Origin: Chloroflexota bacterium
GTDB taxonomy: Bacteria > Chloroflexota > Dehalococcoidia > SM23-28-2 > HRBIN24
Length of the DNA stretch: 58,641 bases
Reading direction: 5' to 3'
Assembly (NCBI GenBank): GCA_030550295.1
Contig: JAUQPQ010000002.1
Span: 1 to 58,641, forward strand
A model generated the notes under the pieces. The model worked only from the letters and a program-made list of their open reading frames with translations. It did not search any database and was not told where the DNA came from. Shown here piece after piece: positions 22,360-31,555 of the stretch. Positions within the stretch are counted from its first letter, which is position 1. Each line of letters opens with the position of its first letter. A program made the translations under genes and the position numbers.

Positions 22360-23202
22360 CTACACCTGGAGGCCCAGGAGGCGGGCAGCGTTATCTCGGA
22401 GGATCTTGGGGCGCACCTCATCCCGGAAGGGAGCCTCCTGGAAGTCCCTTATCCAGCGCTCGGGCGTGATGAAGGGATAGTCAGAGCCGAAAAGGACCTT
22501 GTCCTGCAAGAGGGTGTTGGCGTACTGGATGAGCTGGGGCGCAAAGTATCTGGGAGAATAACCAGAGAGGTCCATAAAAACGTTGCCCTTGTGCACCAGG
22601 ACAGCCAGTTGTTCGTCCACCCAAGGGAAGGCAGGGTGGGCCATAATTATGGTAAGCTCTGGGAAGTCGGCGGCCACATCGTCGATGTGGGGGATAGGCT
22701 GGCAATACTTGAACTTGATCCCTCCTCCGCCCCCCATACCTCCCCCTATACCGGTCATGCCGGTGTGGAAGATGACAGGGACGCCCAGCTTGGCTATCCC
22801 TTCCCATAAGGGGTAGAAGCGATGGTCATTGGGGTAGAACTCTTGCAGGGTAGGGTGAAACTTCACACCCTGCAGGCCTAGCTCCTCTATGCTACGGCGC
22901 ACTTCATCGATAGCCCGCTTCCCCTTCCACGGGTCTACGCAGCAGAAGCCTATGAACTGCTTAGGGTAGCGGCGCACTATCTCAGCTATTGTGTCGTTGG
23001 TTACTGGGGGCAGGCCGGTGGCAGCCTCCCAGTCTTCGGCCAAGAGGACGCCTATAATGTCCTTTTCGGCATAGTACTGGGCCATCGCCTCGACGCCTGC
23101 TGGCGTGGGAGGGGCCCGGAAGTAGGAGCGGCTCGCCTCCATGAGGGGGTGGGACACGTCGGGCCTGGGGAGGTGTACGTGCATATCGATGGCCTTTACC
23201 AT
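22360..23202 (-). CDS. Amidohydrolase family 2 (ACMSD-like) metal-dependent hydrolase/decarboxylase
   Basis: A 280-residue TIM-barrel protein. IDMHVHLP gives the first metal-binding HxH; KFHPTLQEF, PVIFHTGM, IIMAHPAFPW and LFGSDYPFITPERW supply the other His and the catalytic Asp expected in amidohydrolase family 2. Relatives include aminocarboxymuconate-semialdehyde decarboxylase and resorcylate decarboxylases; actual substrate unknown. A glycine run (GIGGGMGGGGG) follows the third His. ATG 23202 has GAGGAGGAAT upstream. Confidence 0.82.
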   Translation of the reverse strand: MVKAIDMHVHLPRPDVSHPLMEASRSYFRAPPTPAGVEAMAQYYAEKDIIGVLLAEDWEAATGLPPVTNDTIAEIVRRYPKQFIGFCCVDPWKGKRAIDEVRRSIEELGLQGVKFHPTLQEFYPNDHRFYPLWEGIAKLGVPVIFHTGMTGIGGGMGGGGGIKFKYCQPIPHIDDVAADFPELTIIMAHPAFPWVDEQLAVLVHKGNVFMDLSGYSPRYFAPQLIQYANTLLQDKVLFGSDYPFITPERWIRDFQEAPFRDEVRPKILRDNAARLLGLQV

Positions 23203-23318
23203 TATTCCTCCTCTCGGAATCCTATTGCTTCTCCTTCAGTTCTACATGCCCTACCATATCCTTGCAAGGGATGGAGAGGTCAAAGTATCCCCCACTGGAC
23301 CAGGATGGGAGGTAACCC

Positions 23319-24746
23319 TTGTTGGAAGGGGTCTCCTTTGAGGGGAGGGCAGGGCCCGAGGATGTGGGGAGGCAGCGCTATATCTACTTGCCCTTTCAGG
23401 TGCCACCTGGGACAAGGCGCATATCGGTACGTTATTGGTTCAACGATCCTGTAACAGCACCCCTGGGCACTGGCCCTGGCAACACTGTTGACATCGGCAT
23501 CTTCGACCCAAGGGGCATCCAATTTCCAGAGGCCCCAGGGTTCAGGGGCTGGAGCGGGTCAGCTAAGAGGGAGTTCTTCATCACTGCCACCGCGGCCACC
23601 CCAGGCTACATCCCCGGCCCCATCTTTCCCGGGCAGTGGCATATCGTTTTAGGGTTCGAGCGCGTGCAGGAGGAGGGGGTTCACTACCGGGTGGAGATAG
23701 AGCTGGAGAAGGGGGGCTCCGCCCCTTCTGAGGAGCTGCGAGAGACCAGGCCTTCCCCTAGGCCTTCCAAGTTGAGAGGAGGACGCTTCCTCCGGGGAGA
23801 CCTCCATTGCCACAGCGTCCATTCCGATGGCCTTAACACGGTGGAAGAATTGGTGCAAGAGGCCATCGCCTTGGGGCTGGACTTCTTGGCGGTAACCGAC
23901 CACAACACTTGCACCCATCACGCCCATTTAGCCTCCCTTTCCCACCTGCCCATCATCCTCATCCCAGGGGAGGAGGTGACCACCTACTGGGGACACGCCA
24001 ACACTTGGGGTCTTCGCCAGTTCGTAGACTTCCGCTGTACAGACGCTGAGTCTATGAAGACCCTGATGCGTTTCGTACAGGATAGGGGCGGGCTCATATC
24101 CATCAATCACCCTAAAAGCGTAGGGCCTCCCTGGCTTCTGGACTGGGAGGGATTCCAATGCATGGAGGTGTGGCAGGCCCCTTGGCGCTTCTACAACTGG
24201 GAGTCCCTTGAGCAATGGGACCTACTCCTTTGCCAAGGAGGACGGGTAGTCGCCGTGGGGGGAAGCGACGTCCACTCTATACCCCCAGCCCCCCCACTCC
24301 ATCCCCATGGCCTTGGTAACCCCACCACCTGGGTCTATGTCCCCCAGCTCGAGGCCGGAGAAGAAGACGTCCTGGATGCTATCAGGAAGGGCCATGTGTT
24401 CATTTCGGCTGACCCTCATGGTCCTGAGCTGATCCTTGAGGCCGACACCGACGACGATGGCCACTTTGAGGTCCTAATGGGCGATTCGATCACAGCTCCA
24501 GACGATCGTCCCCTCTCATTTAGGGTGCATGTGCGGGGAGGCCAGAGCCGACGCCTCTGGATAGTAAGTGATGGGGCAGTGGCCCACATCGTCCCCCTTG
24601 AGGAAGAAGAGACGATCTACCATTTCCGGCTGGCATGTAGTGGCCGTCGCTATGTGCGGGCAGAGCTCCGCGGGCCTAGGGGACGGCCTGAACGAGGGGA
24701 AGTAGTATGGGCCCTCACTAACCCCATTTGGTTCTCTCAAACATGA
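23319..24746 (+). CDS. PHP-domain metallophosphoesterase with N-terminal beta domain
   Basis: A 475-residue protein. Residues 1-130 look like a beta-sandwich of unknown role. The PHP domain follows with GDLHCHSVHSDG (H163, H165), AVTDHNT, GEEVTTYWGHANTWG, SINHPK and GGSDVHS, the four PHP metal motifs in order. PHP proteins hydrolyse phosphate esters using a trinuclear metal site. A C-terminal beta domain (about 375-475) contains VRGGQSRRLWIVSDG. TAA lies in frame just upstream, so the start is TTG 23319 (or the next TTG at 23322), supported by GGGAGGT. It overlaps the mannosidase start by four bases (ATGA), implying a joint role in sugar or phospho-sugar turnover. Confidence 0.78.
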   Translation: MLEGVSFEGRAGPEDVGRQRYIYLPFQVPPGTRRISVRYWFNDPVTAPLGTGPGNTVDIGIFDPRGIQFPEAPGFRGWSGSAKREFFITATAATPGYIPGPIFPGQWHIVLGFERVQEEGVHYRVEIELEKGGSAPSEELRETRPSPRPSKLRGGRFLRGDLHCHSVHSDGLNTVEELVQEAIALGLDFLAVTDHNTCTHHAHLASLSHLPIILIPGEEVTTYWGHANTWGLRQFVDFRCTDAESMKTLMRFVQDRGGLISINHPKSVGPPWLLDWEGFQCMEVWQAPWRFYNWESLEQWDLLLCQGGRVVAVGGSDVHSIPPAPPLHPHGLGNPTTWVYVPQLEAGEEDVLDAIRKGHVFISADPHGPELILEADTDDDGHFEVLMGDSITAPDDRPLSFRVHVRGGQSRRLWIVSDGAVAHIVPLEEEETIYHFRLACSGRRYVRAELRGPRGRPERGEVVWALTNPIWFSQT

Positions 24747-27316
24747 AGCGTTTTACCCTGCTCGTCGTACCGCATACCCACTGGGACCGGGAATGGTACG
24801 CCCCCTTTGAGGTGATGCGTGCCCGCCTGGTGCGCATGATGGACCGCCTCCTGGACGTCCTAGAGGCCCACCCAGAGATCCCCTGCTTCCTTTTGGACGG
24901 CCAGACCATCTGCGTGGACGACTACTTGGAGGTGCGCCCAGAGCAGAGGCCCCGGCTGGAAAAGCTGGTAAGAGAAGGCAGGCTAGTGGTGGGGCCCAAC
25001 TACGTACTGCCCGACGAGTTCCTTATAGGCCTTGAGTCCCATATACGCAACCTAATGCTGGGTATAAGGTCGGCCCGCCAACTTGGGGCCTGCATGATGG
25101 TAGGCTACTTCCCAGACGCCTTCGGCCACATCGCCCATATGCCGTCCATCTTGCGTGGCTTCGGCATCGATGCTGCTGTGATCTGGCGGGGCGTAGGCCC
25201 TGAAGTTACCACCTCTGAATTCCGCTGGACTGCCCCCGACGGTTCCCAGGTCTTGGCCCTTTACCTCCCCTATGGCTATGCCTTGGCAGTAGACCTTCCC
25301 CAAGAGCCCCACCACCTCAAAGAGCGCCTCAGCTACATCTGGCGCCAGCTGGCCCCCTTGGCTACCACCCCTATCGTGTTAGCTCCCAACGGCAATGACC
25401 ACCGGGGCATCCAGGAAGACATAGGGCAGGTGGTACAAGTGGCCAACCAAGTCTTAGAAGAGGGGGAGGTAGCCATAGGCCACTATGGCCAAGCAGCGGA
25501 GGCGATAATAGCGGCCCTGGGGGAGAAGATCATGTCATTACCTTTGGTAGAGGGAGAGTTCCGATCGTCTAGATGGTCCCACGTCCTCCCAGGTGTCCTC
25601 AGCTCTCGCATCTGGATCAAGCAGCGATACCAAGAGTGCGAAGACCTGCTCGTCCGCTGGGCGGAGCCAATGCTAGTATGGGCCCAGCTTTTATCTAGCG
25701 TGTCCTCCTGCACCTTCAGCACAGAAAGGGCCCTTTTGGCCTACGCCTGGAAACTCCTTCTCCAGAACGCCCCCCATGACTCCGTCTGCGGCTGCTCAGT
25801 AGACGAAGTGCATGAAGAGATGAAGGTCCGTTTCCAGAGGTGTGAGCAGGTGGCAGGCTACGTCCTAGGGAGGGCCCTAAGGGAGGTGGCCGAAGCTGCC
25901 TCCCCCCAAGATGGCGTGCACCTGGTGGTGTTCAACTCTGAAGGGGGACCCCGCACCGACGTGGTAGTCGCCTCCGTCCCTACTCATCGCGGTGAGCTAC
26001 CCACCTCGGCCTGGGATGCAGAAAAGGGGGTGCCTGTGCCTTTGCAGCTCCTCTCTGTGAACGAGGCTGCTTCCCAGGCAACCGTTGCCCTGCTGGCCCC
26101 CTCTGTCCCAGGATATGGGCTGCGGGCCTTTCGCCTCGCCTATGGGGACTACCCTAGGCCCAGCGCGAAAAGTGACCGCACTATCGAGAACGAGTTCTTC
26201 CTAGTGGAAGCTTCCCCAGAAGACGGCACCCTTTTCATCACCCATAAGGCGACAGGCCATCGCTGGACAGGCCTCAACCGCTTCGTCGACGGGGGCGATT
26301 GGGGCGATGAGTACAACTATGCCCCACCCCGCGACGACCTGATGGTTGACTCCCCCTCGGCTCCACCTACTATCGAGGTGGTGGAGGCTGGGCCTGTCCG
26401 CTGGGCCCTTCAGGTCTCCATGGTCTACTCGCTCCCTGCCTCGTCCCATCAGGAGAGGCGCTCAGAGGAGAGGGTGGACTGCCCCTTAGTAAGCCGCATC
26501 TACCTTTACCCCAACGTTCCACGCATTGACATAGAGACAGAGGTAGATAATAGGGCCCAAGACCACCGCCTAAGGGTCCATTTCCCCACTGGCCTTAAGG
26601 CGCAAGAGGTGCTGGTGGACCAGCACTTGGGCGTCATCCGTCGCCCCGTAGAGTTGCCCCCTCCTTGGCCCACCGACATGGAGGCCCCCATAGCCACCCA
26701 GCCTCAAAAGGCCTTCTGCGCCGTTGAGGAGAACAGACTAGGGCTCTTGGTGGCCAACTGTGGCCTTCCGGAATACGAGGCCATTAGGGAAAAGGACGGA
26801 ACCATCACCTTGGCCCTCACCCTTCTGCGGTGCGTGGGGTGGCTCTCCCGCCCTAACCTCTACCCGTGGCGCAGAGGCCCCGCCGGGCCTACACTTGCTA
26901 CTCCTGGAGCCCAGATGTTGGGCCGGTGGGCCTTTCGCTACTCCATCATCCCGTACTCGGGCTCCTTGGAGGAGGCGATACCTCTGGCGTTTGCCTTCCT
27001 GCGCCCCATGCGAGGGGTGACGGTGCGGGAAGGAAGGGGGAAGTTGCCTCAAGCTTTCTCCCTGCTGGAGGTGACGCCTTCCCAGGTGGTAGTCTCGGCC
27101 ATCAAGCTCTCAGAAGAGGGCGATGGTGTGGTGGTAAGGCTCTATAATCCCACCTTCCGCCCCCTCTGGGCCCATGTGCGCCTCTTTGGTCACAGGGGCC
27201 AGGTGGAAGAGGTGAGCCTGGGGGAGGAATATTTAGGGCCAACCCTGGCTGACAAAGGCGAACTGGAGGCCATAGTACGCCCTAATGAAGTGAGGAGCTT
27301 CAAATTCAGACGATAA
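24743..27316 (+). CDS. Glycoside hydrolase family 38 alpha-mannosidase
   Basis: An 857-residue GH38-type enzyme. PHTHWDREWY at the N-terminus carries the zinc-binding HxD pair, GYFPDAFGHIAHMP holds the nucleophile Asp, and NAPHDSVCGCSVDEVHEEM is the typical middle-domain motif. The C-terminal half (about 420-857) matches the beta-rich domains of GH38, including VDNRAQDHRLRVHFPTG. It removes alpha-mannosyl residues from glycans or glycosides. No signal peptide, so it acts in the cytosol. ATG 24743 overlaps the previous stop, and a cyclase follows after 13 bases. Confidence 0.9.
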   Translation: MKRFTLLVVPHTHWDREWYAPFEVMRARLVRMMDRLLDVLEAHPEIPCFLLDGQTICVDDYLEVRPEQRPRLEKLVREGRLVVGPNYVLPDEFLIGLESHIRNLMLGIRSARQLGACMMVGYFPDAFGHIAHMPSILRGFGIDAAVIWRGVGPEVTTSEFRWTAPDGSQVLALYLPYGYALAVDLPQEPHHLKERLSYIWRQLAPLATTPIVLAPNGNDHRGIQEDIGQVVQVANQVLEEGEVAIGHYGQAAEAIIAALGEKIMSLPLVEGEFRSSRWSHVLPGVLSSRIWIKQRYQECEDLLVRWAEPMLVWAQLLSSVSSCTFSTERALLAYAWKLLLQNAPHDSVCGCSVDEVHEEMKVRFQRCEQVAGYVLGRALREVAEAASPQDGVHLVVFNSEGGPRTDVVVASVPTHRGELPTSAWDAEKGVPVPLQLLSVNEAASQATVALLAPSVPGYGLRAFRLAYGDYPRPSAKSDRTIENEFFLVEASPEDGTLFITHKATGHRWTGLNRFVDGGDWGDEYNYAPPRDDLMVDSPSAPPTIEVVEAGPVRWALQVSMVYSLPASSHQERRSEERVDCPLVSRIYLYPNVPRIDIETEVDNRAQDHRLRVHFPTGLKAQEVLVDQHLGVIRRPVELPPPWPTDMEAPIATQPQKAFCAVEENRLGLLVANCGLPEYEAIREKDGTITLALTLLRCVGWLSRPNLYPWRRGPAGPTLATPGAQMLGRWAFRYSIIPYSGSLEEAIPLAFAFLRPMRGVTVREGRGKLPQAFSLLEVTPSQVVVSAIKLSEEGDGVVVRLYNPTFRPLWAHVRLFGHRGQVEEVSLGEEYLGPTLADKGELEAIVRPNEVRSFKFRR

Positions 27317-27329
27317 GAAGGAGGAGAAG

Positions 27330-28292
27330 ATGGCCGTACCCCGAGAGCTGCCCAGCTACCAGCAGTTGCCAGTAAGGCCTGGAGCTCCCTCAGGATCGAC
27401 GTGGGGCCTCTTTGGGCCAGACGATGAGGTAGGTACCATTAACCTTTTGACCCCGGAGAGGGTAGTGGAGGCCGCCCGCCTGGTGAGGAAGGGTGCTGTC
27501 TTCTCCCTTAACTTGCCCTTAAATGTGCCCTCGCCACCCCTATACGGAAGGGGAGGGATACAGCACCGGTTGGTAGACCTTGGGGGGATAGCCAGAGACG
27601 ACTACCTGGAGAGCTTCTGGCTCCAGGCCTCTAGCCAGTGGGATGGCCTCCGCCACATCCGTCATCCCCGGGACGGCTTCTACAACGGCGTGCGCGACGA
27701 GGAGATAGTGGCGGGAGGGGGAAAGCTGGGGATAGAGCACTGGGCCCGCCGGGGCATCGTAGGCAGAGGCGTCCTTTTGGACGTAGCCCTTTATCTGGAA
27801 GGCCAGGGCCGCCCCCTAAACCCCCAAAGCTCCGATCTCATCACCCCTGACGACCTAGACGCCTGTGCCCGCCACCAGGGGGTGAGTCTTAGGATGGGCG
27901 ATATCCTGCTTATCCGGACGGGGTGGCTGGCATGGTATTTGAGGGCCTCGCAGGAAGAGCGGGAGGCCCTTGCCCACGGCCAAGGGGAAGGCCTTAAGTC
28001 CCCCGGCCTAGGGCCGGCCGAAGATATGGCCCGTTACCTTTGGGATAACCATGTGGCGGCAGTAGCTGCCGATAACCCGGCCTTAGAGGCGTGGCCACCC
28101 ACCCCCGAGAGGGGCTTCCTTCACTTTCGCCTCATCCCCCTCCTGGGGATGCCCATTGGGGAGCTGTGGTTCCTAGAGGACCTAGCCCAGGACTGTGCCC
28201 AAGACGGGGTATATGAGTTCCTCTTGGTCTCCGCCCCCCTGTATGTGATAGGAGGCGTAGGATCACCCCCCAATGCCCTGGCCATCAAGTAG
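27330..28292 (+). CDS. Cyclase family protein (kynurenine-formamidase-like fold)
   Basis: A 320-residue member of the cyclase/KynB-like metal hydrolases. The usual HxGTHxDAPxH motif is replaced by SSQWDGLRHIRH, as in the large cyclase subgroup annotated in actinobacteria and Chloroflexota. DILLIRTGW and a following Glu-rich stretch fit the fold. Members hydrolyse formamides, lactones or related bonds; substrate here unknown. A strong ribosome site, GAAGGAGGAGA, precedes ATG 27330. Its last 20 bases overlap the next gene. Confidence 0.78.
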   Translation: MAVPRELPSYQQLPVRPGAPSGSTWGLFGPDDEVGTINLLTPERVVEAARLVRKGAVFSLNLPLNVPSPPLYGRGGIQHRLVDLGGIARDDYLESFWLQASSQWDGLRHIRHPRDGFYNGVRDEEIVAGGGKLGIEHWARRGIVGRGVLLDVALYLEGQGRPLNPQSSDLITPDDLDACARHQGVSLRMGDILLIRTGWLAWYLRASQEEREALAHGQGEGLKSPGLGPAEDMARYLWDNHVAAVAADNPALEAWPPTPERGFLHFRLIPLLGMPIGELWFLEDLAQDCAQDGVYEFLLVSAPLYVIGGVGSPPNALAIK

Positions 28293-29529
28293 CCCCCCTA
28301 TCGCCGGCCCCCGCTTCCAGGCCGACGCAGCAGTGATAGGGGCGGGCCCCTCAGGGGCCCGCACTGCCCGTGACCTGGCCCGGGAGGGGGTGAAGGTGCT
28401 CCTTATAGAGGAGCACCGCCAAGTGGGGATCCCTTCCCATTGTTCAGGCCTCATATCGCCTCGCACCTGGGAGATGGGGGAGATAGGGGATGAGGCTTTG
28501 GTCTGCAATCGCCTCCGGGGGGCCTTCCTGCATGTTGCGGACGACACCTACCTCCCATTGGGTGGGGATAAGGTGCAGGCAGTGGCCATAGACCGGGTGA
28601 TGTGGGACCGTGCCTTGGCTCAACAGGCCTGGGAGGCTGGGGCGGAGCCCGTCCACGCCCGCTTTGTGGGCGCTGAAAGGGTCACGGGAGGGGTGCAATT
28701 ATACCTTCAGCGAGGAGATAAGACCTTTTCAGCTTACGTACGTCTCCTCATTGGGGCCGATGGTGCCCACTCCCGGGTGGCTTACAGCATGGGGCTACCC
28801 CGCCCCGAGGAGAGGGTGCTCGCCTTAGGTGTGGAAGCGCACCTAGACCTCCCTAGGGAAGACTACGTCCACATCTTCGTGGGAGAAGATGTGGCCCCAG
28901 GTTGGTTCGGTTGGGCCATCCCCGCTGGCCCAGGGCTGGCCCGTCTGGGCATCGGTTGCGTCCTGGGGAAAGGGATACCTATGGAGCTGTACCGGGCCTT
29001 TAAGGAGCGGTTCCTGAGGCCCTTCGGCCCGGTGAGGGAGCTGCGGTTCTATGGGGGAGTGATACCTTTGAGCCCAGCCAAAAAGACGTACGGCCCCCAC
29101 GTCCTACTGGTGGGGGATGCAGCCGGACAGGCCAAGCCTCTATCAGGTGGGGGCTTATACATGGGGCTATTGGCGGCCTCGGTCTGTGCCCAGGCAGCTT
29201 TGAGGGCCTTGGCGCGGGACGATCTCTCCCCTTCAGGGCTCGCCTGGTATGAGAAGGAGTGGAGGCGTAGGCTGGGCCGGGAACTGGCCAGGGCCCGTCA
29301 CCTGCGGCGGGCAGGACTGGGCCTATCTAGCAGGGAACTGGTAAGCATCGTTAGGGCCTTGGAACGTCCCCGCGTCCAGGAGGCGGCCGTCCGATATGCC
29401 GATATCGATTACCCCTCCCGGTCCCTTTTGCGGGCTGCTGCCGCCGGCTTTCCCCTTCTCGCCTGGGCATGCCTGCGCCATCCTTCCCTGGCATGGCATC
29501 TGGTGAGGGCCCTGCTGGCCTGGGGCTGA
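28273..29529 (+). CDS. FAD-dependent oxidoreductase, geranylgeranyl reductase family
   Basis: A 418-residue flavoprotein. The FAD-binding motif AAVIGAGPSGARTARDLA follows a short N-terminal tail, the acidic end of strand 2 is LLIEE, LLIGADGAHSRVA and VLLVGDAAGQAKPLSGGGLY are the GD and DG motifs of the group-A flavoprotein hydroxylase/geranylgeranyl reductase fold. Family members saturate isoprenoid chains of lipids, quinones or chlorophyll. Which isoprenoid is used here is not evident. The start at 28273 overlaps the cyclase gene; its first 17 residues are Pro/Ser-rich. Confidence 0.82.
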   Translation: MPWPSSSPPIAGPRFQADAAVIGAGPSGARTARDLAREGVKVLLIEEHRQVGIPSHCSGLISPRTWEMGEIGDEALVCNRLRGAFLHVADDTYLPLGGDKVQAVAIDRVMWDRALAQQAWEAGAEPVHARFVGAERVTGGVQLYLQRGDKTFSAYVRLLIGADGAHSRVAYSMGLPRPEERVLALGVEAHLDLPREDYVHIFVGEDVAPGWFGWAIPAGPGLARLGIGCVLGKGIPMELYRAFKERFLRPFGPVRELRFYGGVIPLSPAKKTYGPHVLLVGDAAGQAKPLSGGGLYMGLLAASVCAQAALRALARDDLSPSGLAWYEKEWRRRLGRELARARHLRRAGLGLSSRELVSIVRALERPRVQEAAVRYADIDYPSRSLLRAAAAGFPLLAWACLRHPSLAWHLVRALLAWG

Positions 29530-29540
29530 GGTTGTGGCCA

Positions 29541-29549
29541 TGATATAAT
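29541..29549 (+). promoter_or_regulatory. Extended -10 promoter for the RDD gene
   Basis: TGATATAAT contains a perfect TATAAT (29544-29549) with the TGn extension just upstream. It lies 13 bases before the ATG at 29563, so the transcript would have a very short leader, fitting the lack of a ribosome site. No good -35 is seen. Confidence 0.5.
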
Positions 29550-29562
29550 CTGGTGCCGGCCT

Positions 29563-30027
29563 ATGACCTATAACCAAAAAGCATCCACTGAGCTCCGCCC
29601 GGCAGGTCTTGGGGTGAGGATAGTGGCCTTTGTCCTGGATCTTATGGTCATCCTCACTTGTCTCATGGCGCTATTGGCTATCGCCCTTGTTCAACTCCTT
29701 GTGCGCACTGAGGGGGGCAAAGCAGAAGAGGAGGGGGCCGTGTGGCTAGCTGTGGCCATCGTCCTCGGTTGGATGGTGTTGGTGCCCCTTTATCATGTCC
29801 TGCTGTGGGCCTGGGGGGGCCAGACCTTGGGCCAGCGGGCCGTACGCATTCGCGTGGTGGCGGAGGATGGGGGACCACCTGGCCTATGGCGGGCCTCAGT
29901 TAGATATGTCGTTTACGCCATCTCCGTTCTATTCCTCATGCTAGGCTTTCTGCCCATCTTATGGGACGAAAGGAAGCGAGGCCTCCCCGATTTGGTGGCA
30001 GGCACCATGGTGGTAGACCTGACATGA
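29563..30027 (+). CDS. RDD family membrane protein
   Basis: A 154-residue inner-membrane protein with three or four transmembrane helices. The RDD signature residues are visible: Arg and Asp in GVRIVAFVLDLMVI (helix 1), then GGQTLGQRAVRIRVV, and the second Asp in RKRGLPDLVAGTMVV. Some RDD proteins act in ion or osmolyte transport, but the family's function is broad. The gene overlaps the next membrane gene by ATGA, so the two are probably made together. Confidence 0.87.
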   Translation: MTYNQKASTELRPAGLGVRIVAFVLDLMVILTCLMALLAIALVQLLVRTEGGKAEEEGAVWLAVAIVLGWMVLVPLYHVLLWAWGGQTLGQRAVRIRVVAEDGGPPGLWRASVRYVVYAISVLFLMLGFLPILWDERKRGLPDLVAGTMVVDLT

Positions 30028-30806
30028 GGGGGTTCCGTCCGCCCAGTGGGCCCCGCACCGCCCTGGGCATTTTGGTTGGCGCCCTCTTTTGGTTGTTGCT
30101 TATCCTCTTCTCCTCTGCCCAGGTCACTAGTCCTGGCCCAGGGCAGGCCCTCCTATCCCGGGCGATAGCCGCCCTGCTAGACTTGGACGCTGCCCTCCCA
30201 TACCTTGTCACCTCCCTCCATCAGCAGGCCCAGGAGGCCTCCCAGCCTATCGTCCAAGTGCCCGATTACCCCGTGCCAATTGAGGTAGATAGGGATATGG
30301 CCCTGGCCATGGACCAAATGCAGCTTCGGGCCCTCCTCCTGGACGAGACCGCAAGACGTGTATATGACCAAGGAATGGGCATTCTGGCAGAAGATGAGGG
30401 CCGTAGCCTTGATCCTTTCTCGGCCCCAGGCCTCATCGACAGGGGATTGGGGCTCATACGGGAGGAGGTGCACTTGTGGCTAACTGTGGCGACCATAGTG
30501 GTGGTAATAGCCTGGGCAGGCATCGCCTGGTCTGCTACCGCAGGGCTCAAGTGGCCTACAAGGCTTTTGCTCTGGGGTGGCACCATGGCAGCAGGGGCCC
30601 TCACCCTCGTCCTCACAGCTCTACTTGCTAGGGTAGCCATGAAAGCCTTGCAAGCCGGCTCCGATCCCCTTATCAGGGAGCTTTGGCAGGTAGGGCTAGA
30701 TGCCTCAAGCCTTTTCCTACGTAACGCCTTGGCCACAAGCGCCCTGGGAAGCGCTTCCTCCCTCCTGGGCATCCTATCCCTCACCACTAAGCGCACCCCC
30801 TCCTAG
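30024..30806 (+). CDS. Membrane protein of unknown function
   Basis: Not recognised. The 260-residue protein has an N-terminal membrane helix or signal anchor (about 14-33, GILVGALFWLLLILF), a roughly 120-residue soluble extracytoplasmic stretch with LDLDAALPYLV and Asp/Glu-rich helices, then two or three membrane helices (about 150-172, 186-208, 235-255). ATG 30024 overlaps the RDD stop. Possibly a partner of the RDD protein. Confidence 0.6.
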   Translation: MRGFRPPSGPRTALGILVGALFWLLLILFSSAQVTSPGPGQALLSRAIAALLDLDAALPYLVTSLHQQAQEASQPIVQVPDYPVPIEVDRDMALAMDQMQLRALLLDETARRVYDQGMGILAEDEGRSLDPFSAPGLIDRGLGLIREEVHLWLTVATIVVVIAWAGIAWSATAGLKWPTRLLLWGGTMAAGALTLVLTALLARVAMKALQAGSDPLIRELWQVGLDASSLFLRNALATSALGSASSLLGILSLTTKRTPS

Positions 30807-30818
30807 CCCCCAAAAGGA

Positions 30819-30847
30819 TTGACAAAGGGCCCCCCCTTGTGCATGAT
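30819..30847 (+). promoter_or_regulatory. Promoter of the XRE-cupin regulator
   Basis: TTGACA (30819-30824) with CATGAT (30842-30847) at 17 bases; an alternative -10 ATGATA is at 18. Transcription would start near 30854, which excludes the in-frame GTG at 30839 as translation start and favours ATG 30875. Confidence 0.5.
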
Positions 30848-30874
30848 AGTGTTGTCCTGTTTCCCTTAGGAAAA

Positions 30875-31483
30875 ATGGCGATGAAAAGGAAAGGTGCTGG
30901 GGTAGAGGAGGCTGTGAGGTCCTCCCTGGAGCTTCTTCCTCGTCGGTTGCGGGAGGCGCGGCAGGGGGCGGGGCTCACGTTACGGGAGCTGGCCCAGCGG
31001 GCGGGGGTGGCGGCAAGCACCATCCTCAAGATAGAGCAGGGGAAGCTGGTGCCCAGCGTAGCCGTGACGGTGCGCTTGGCTGAGGCCTTGGGCAGACGTC
31101 CCAGCTACCTTATAGAGGGGGACAGGCCAGATGGCACGGAGGTACGCCTCATTCCTCGTGGTGGGGGACGGCTGGTGGCCAAGCCGGGTAGCCCCATCGT
31201 CTTTGAGCGCATCGCTGAGCCGTTAGTAGATCCCCAGATGGAGGCCTTCCTGGTGACATTAAAGCCTGGGGGGCATAGTGGGCGTGAGAGTCCCCTCTCC
31301 TTTCAGGGGGAGGCTTTAGTATTCTGCTTGCGGGGGCGGCTTTTATTCCAGTTCCCTCACCAAAGCTACCTTGTGACTCCTGGCGACGTACTCCATTTCA
31401 AGGGGCATCTTGCCCACAGATGGAGCAACCCAGGGCCAGAGGAAGCTGAGGCCATAATGGTATACGCCTTCGCCAGGAGATAG
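30875..31483 (+). CDS. XRE-family transcriptional regulator with C-terminal cupin sensor domain
   Basis: A 202-residue one-component regulator. The helix-turn-helix lies at about 22-75 (LREARQGAGLTLRELAQRAG, VAASTILKIEQGKLVPSV). The cupin barrel (about 120-200) has GEALVFCLRGRLLFQ and PGDVLHFKGHLAHRW, retaining His residues that may bind metal or ligand. Regulators of this type control amino acid, polyamine or aromatic catabolism genes. The following luciferase-like oxidoreductase and alcohol dehydrogenase are candidate targets by position only. Confidence 0.82.
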   Translation: MAMKRKGAGVEEAVRSSLELLPRRLREARQGAGLTLRELAQRAGVAASTILKIEQGKLVPSVAVTVRLAEALGRRPSYLIEGDRPDGTEVRLIPRGGGRLVAKPGSPIVFERIAEPLVDPQMEAFLVTLKPGGHSGRESPLSFQGEALVFCLRGRLLFQFPHQSYLVTPGDVLHFKGHLAHRWSNPGPEEAEAIMVYAFARR

Positions 31484-31555
31484 GAGGTGAGAGCCGGTTA
31501 AAGGAACCTCTCAGCCTCTAGGGACGCAGACAAGGACCTCTAGGAGGTGATGGCA

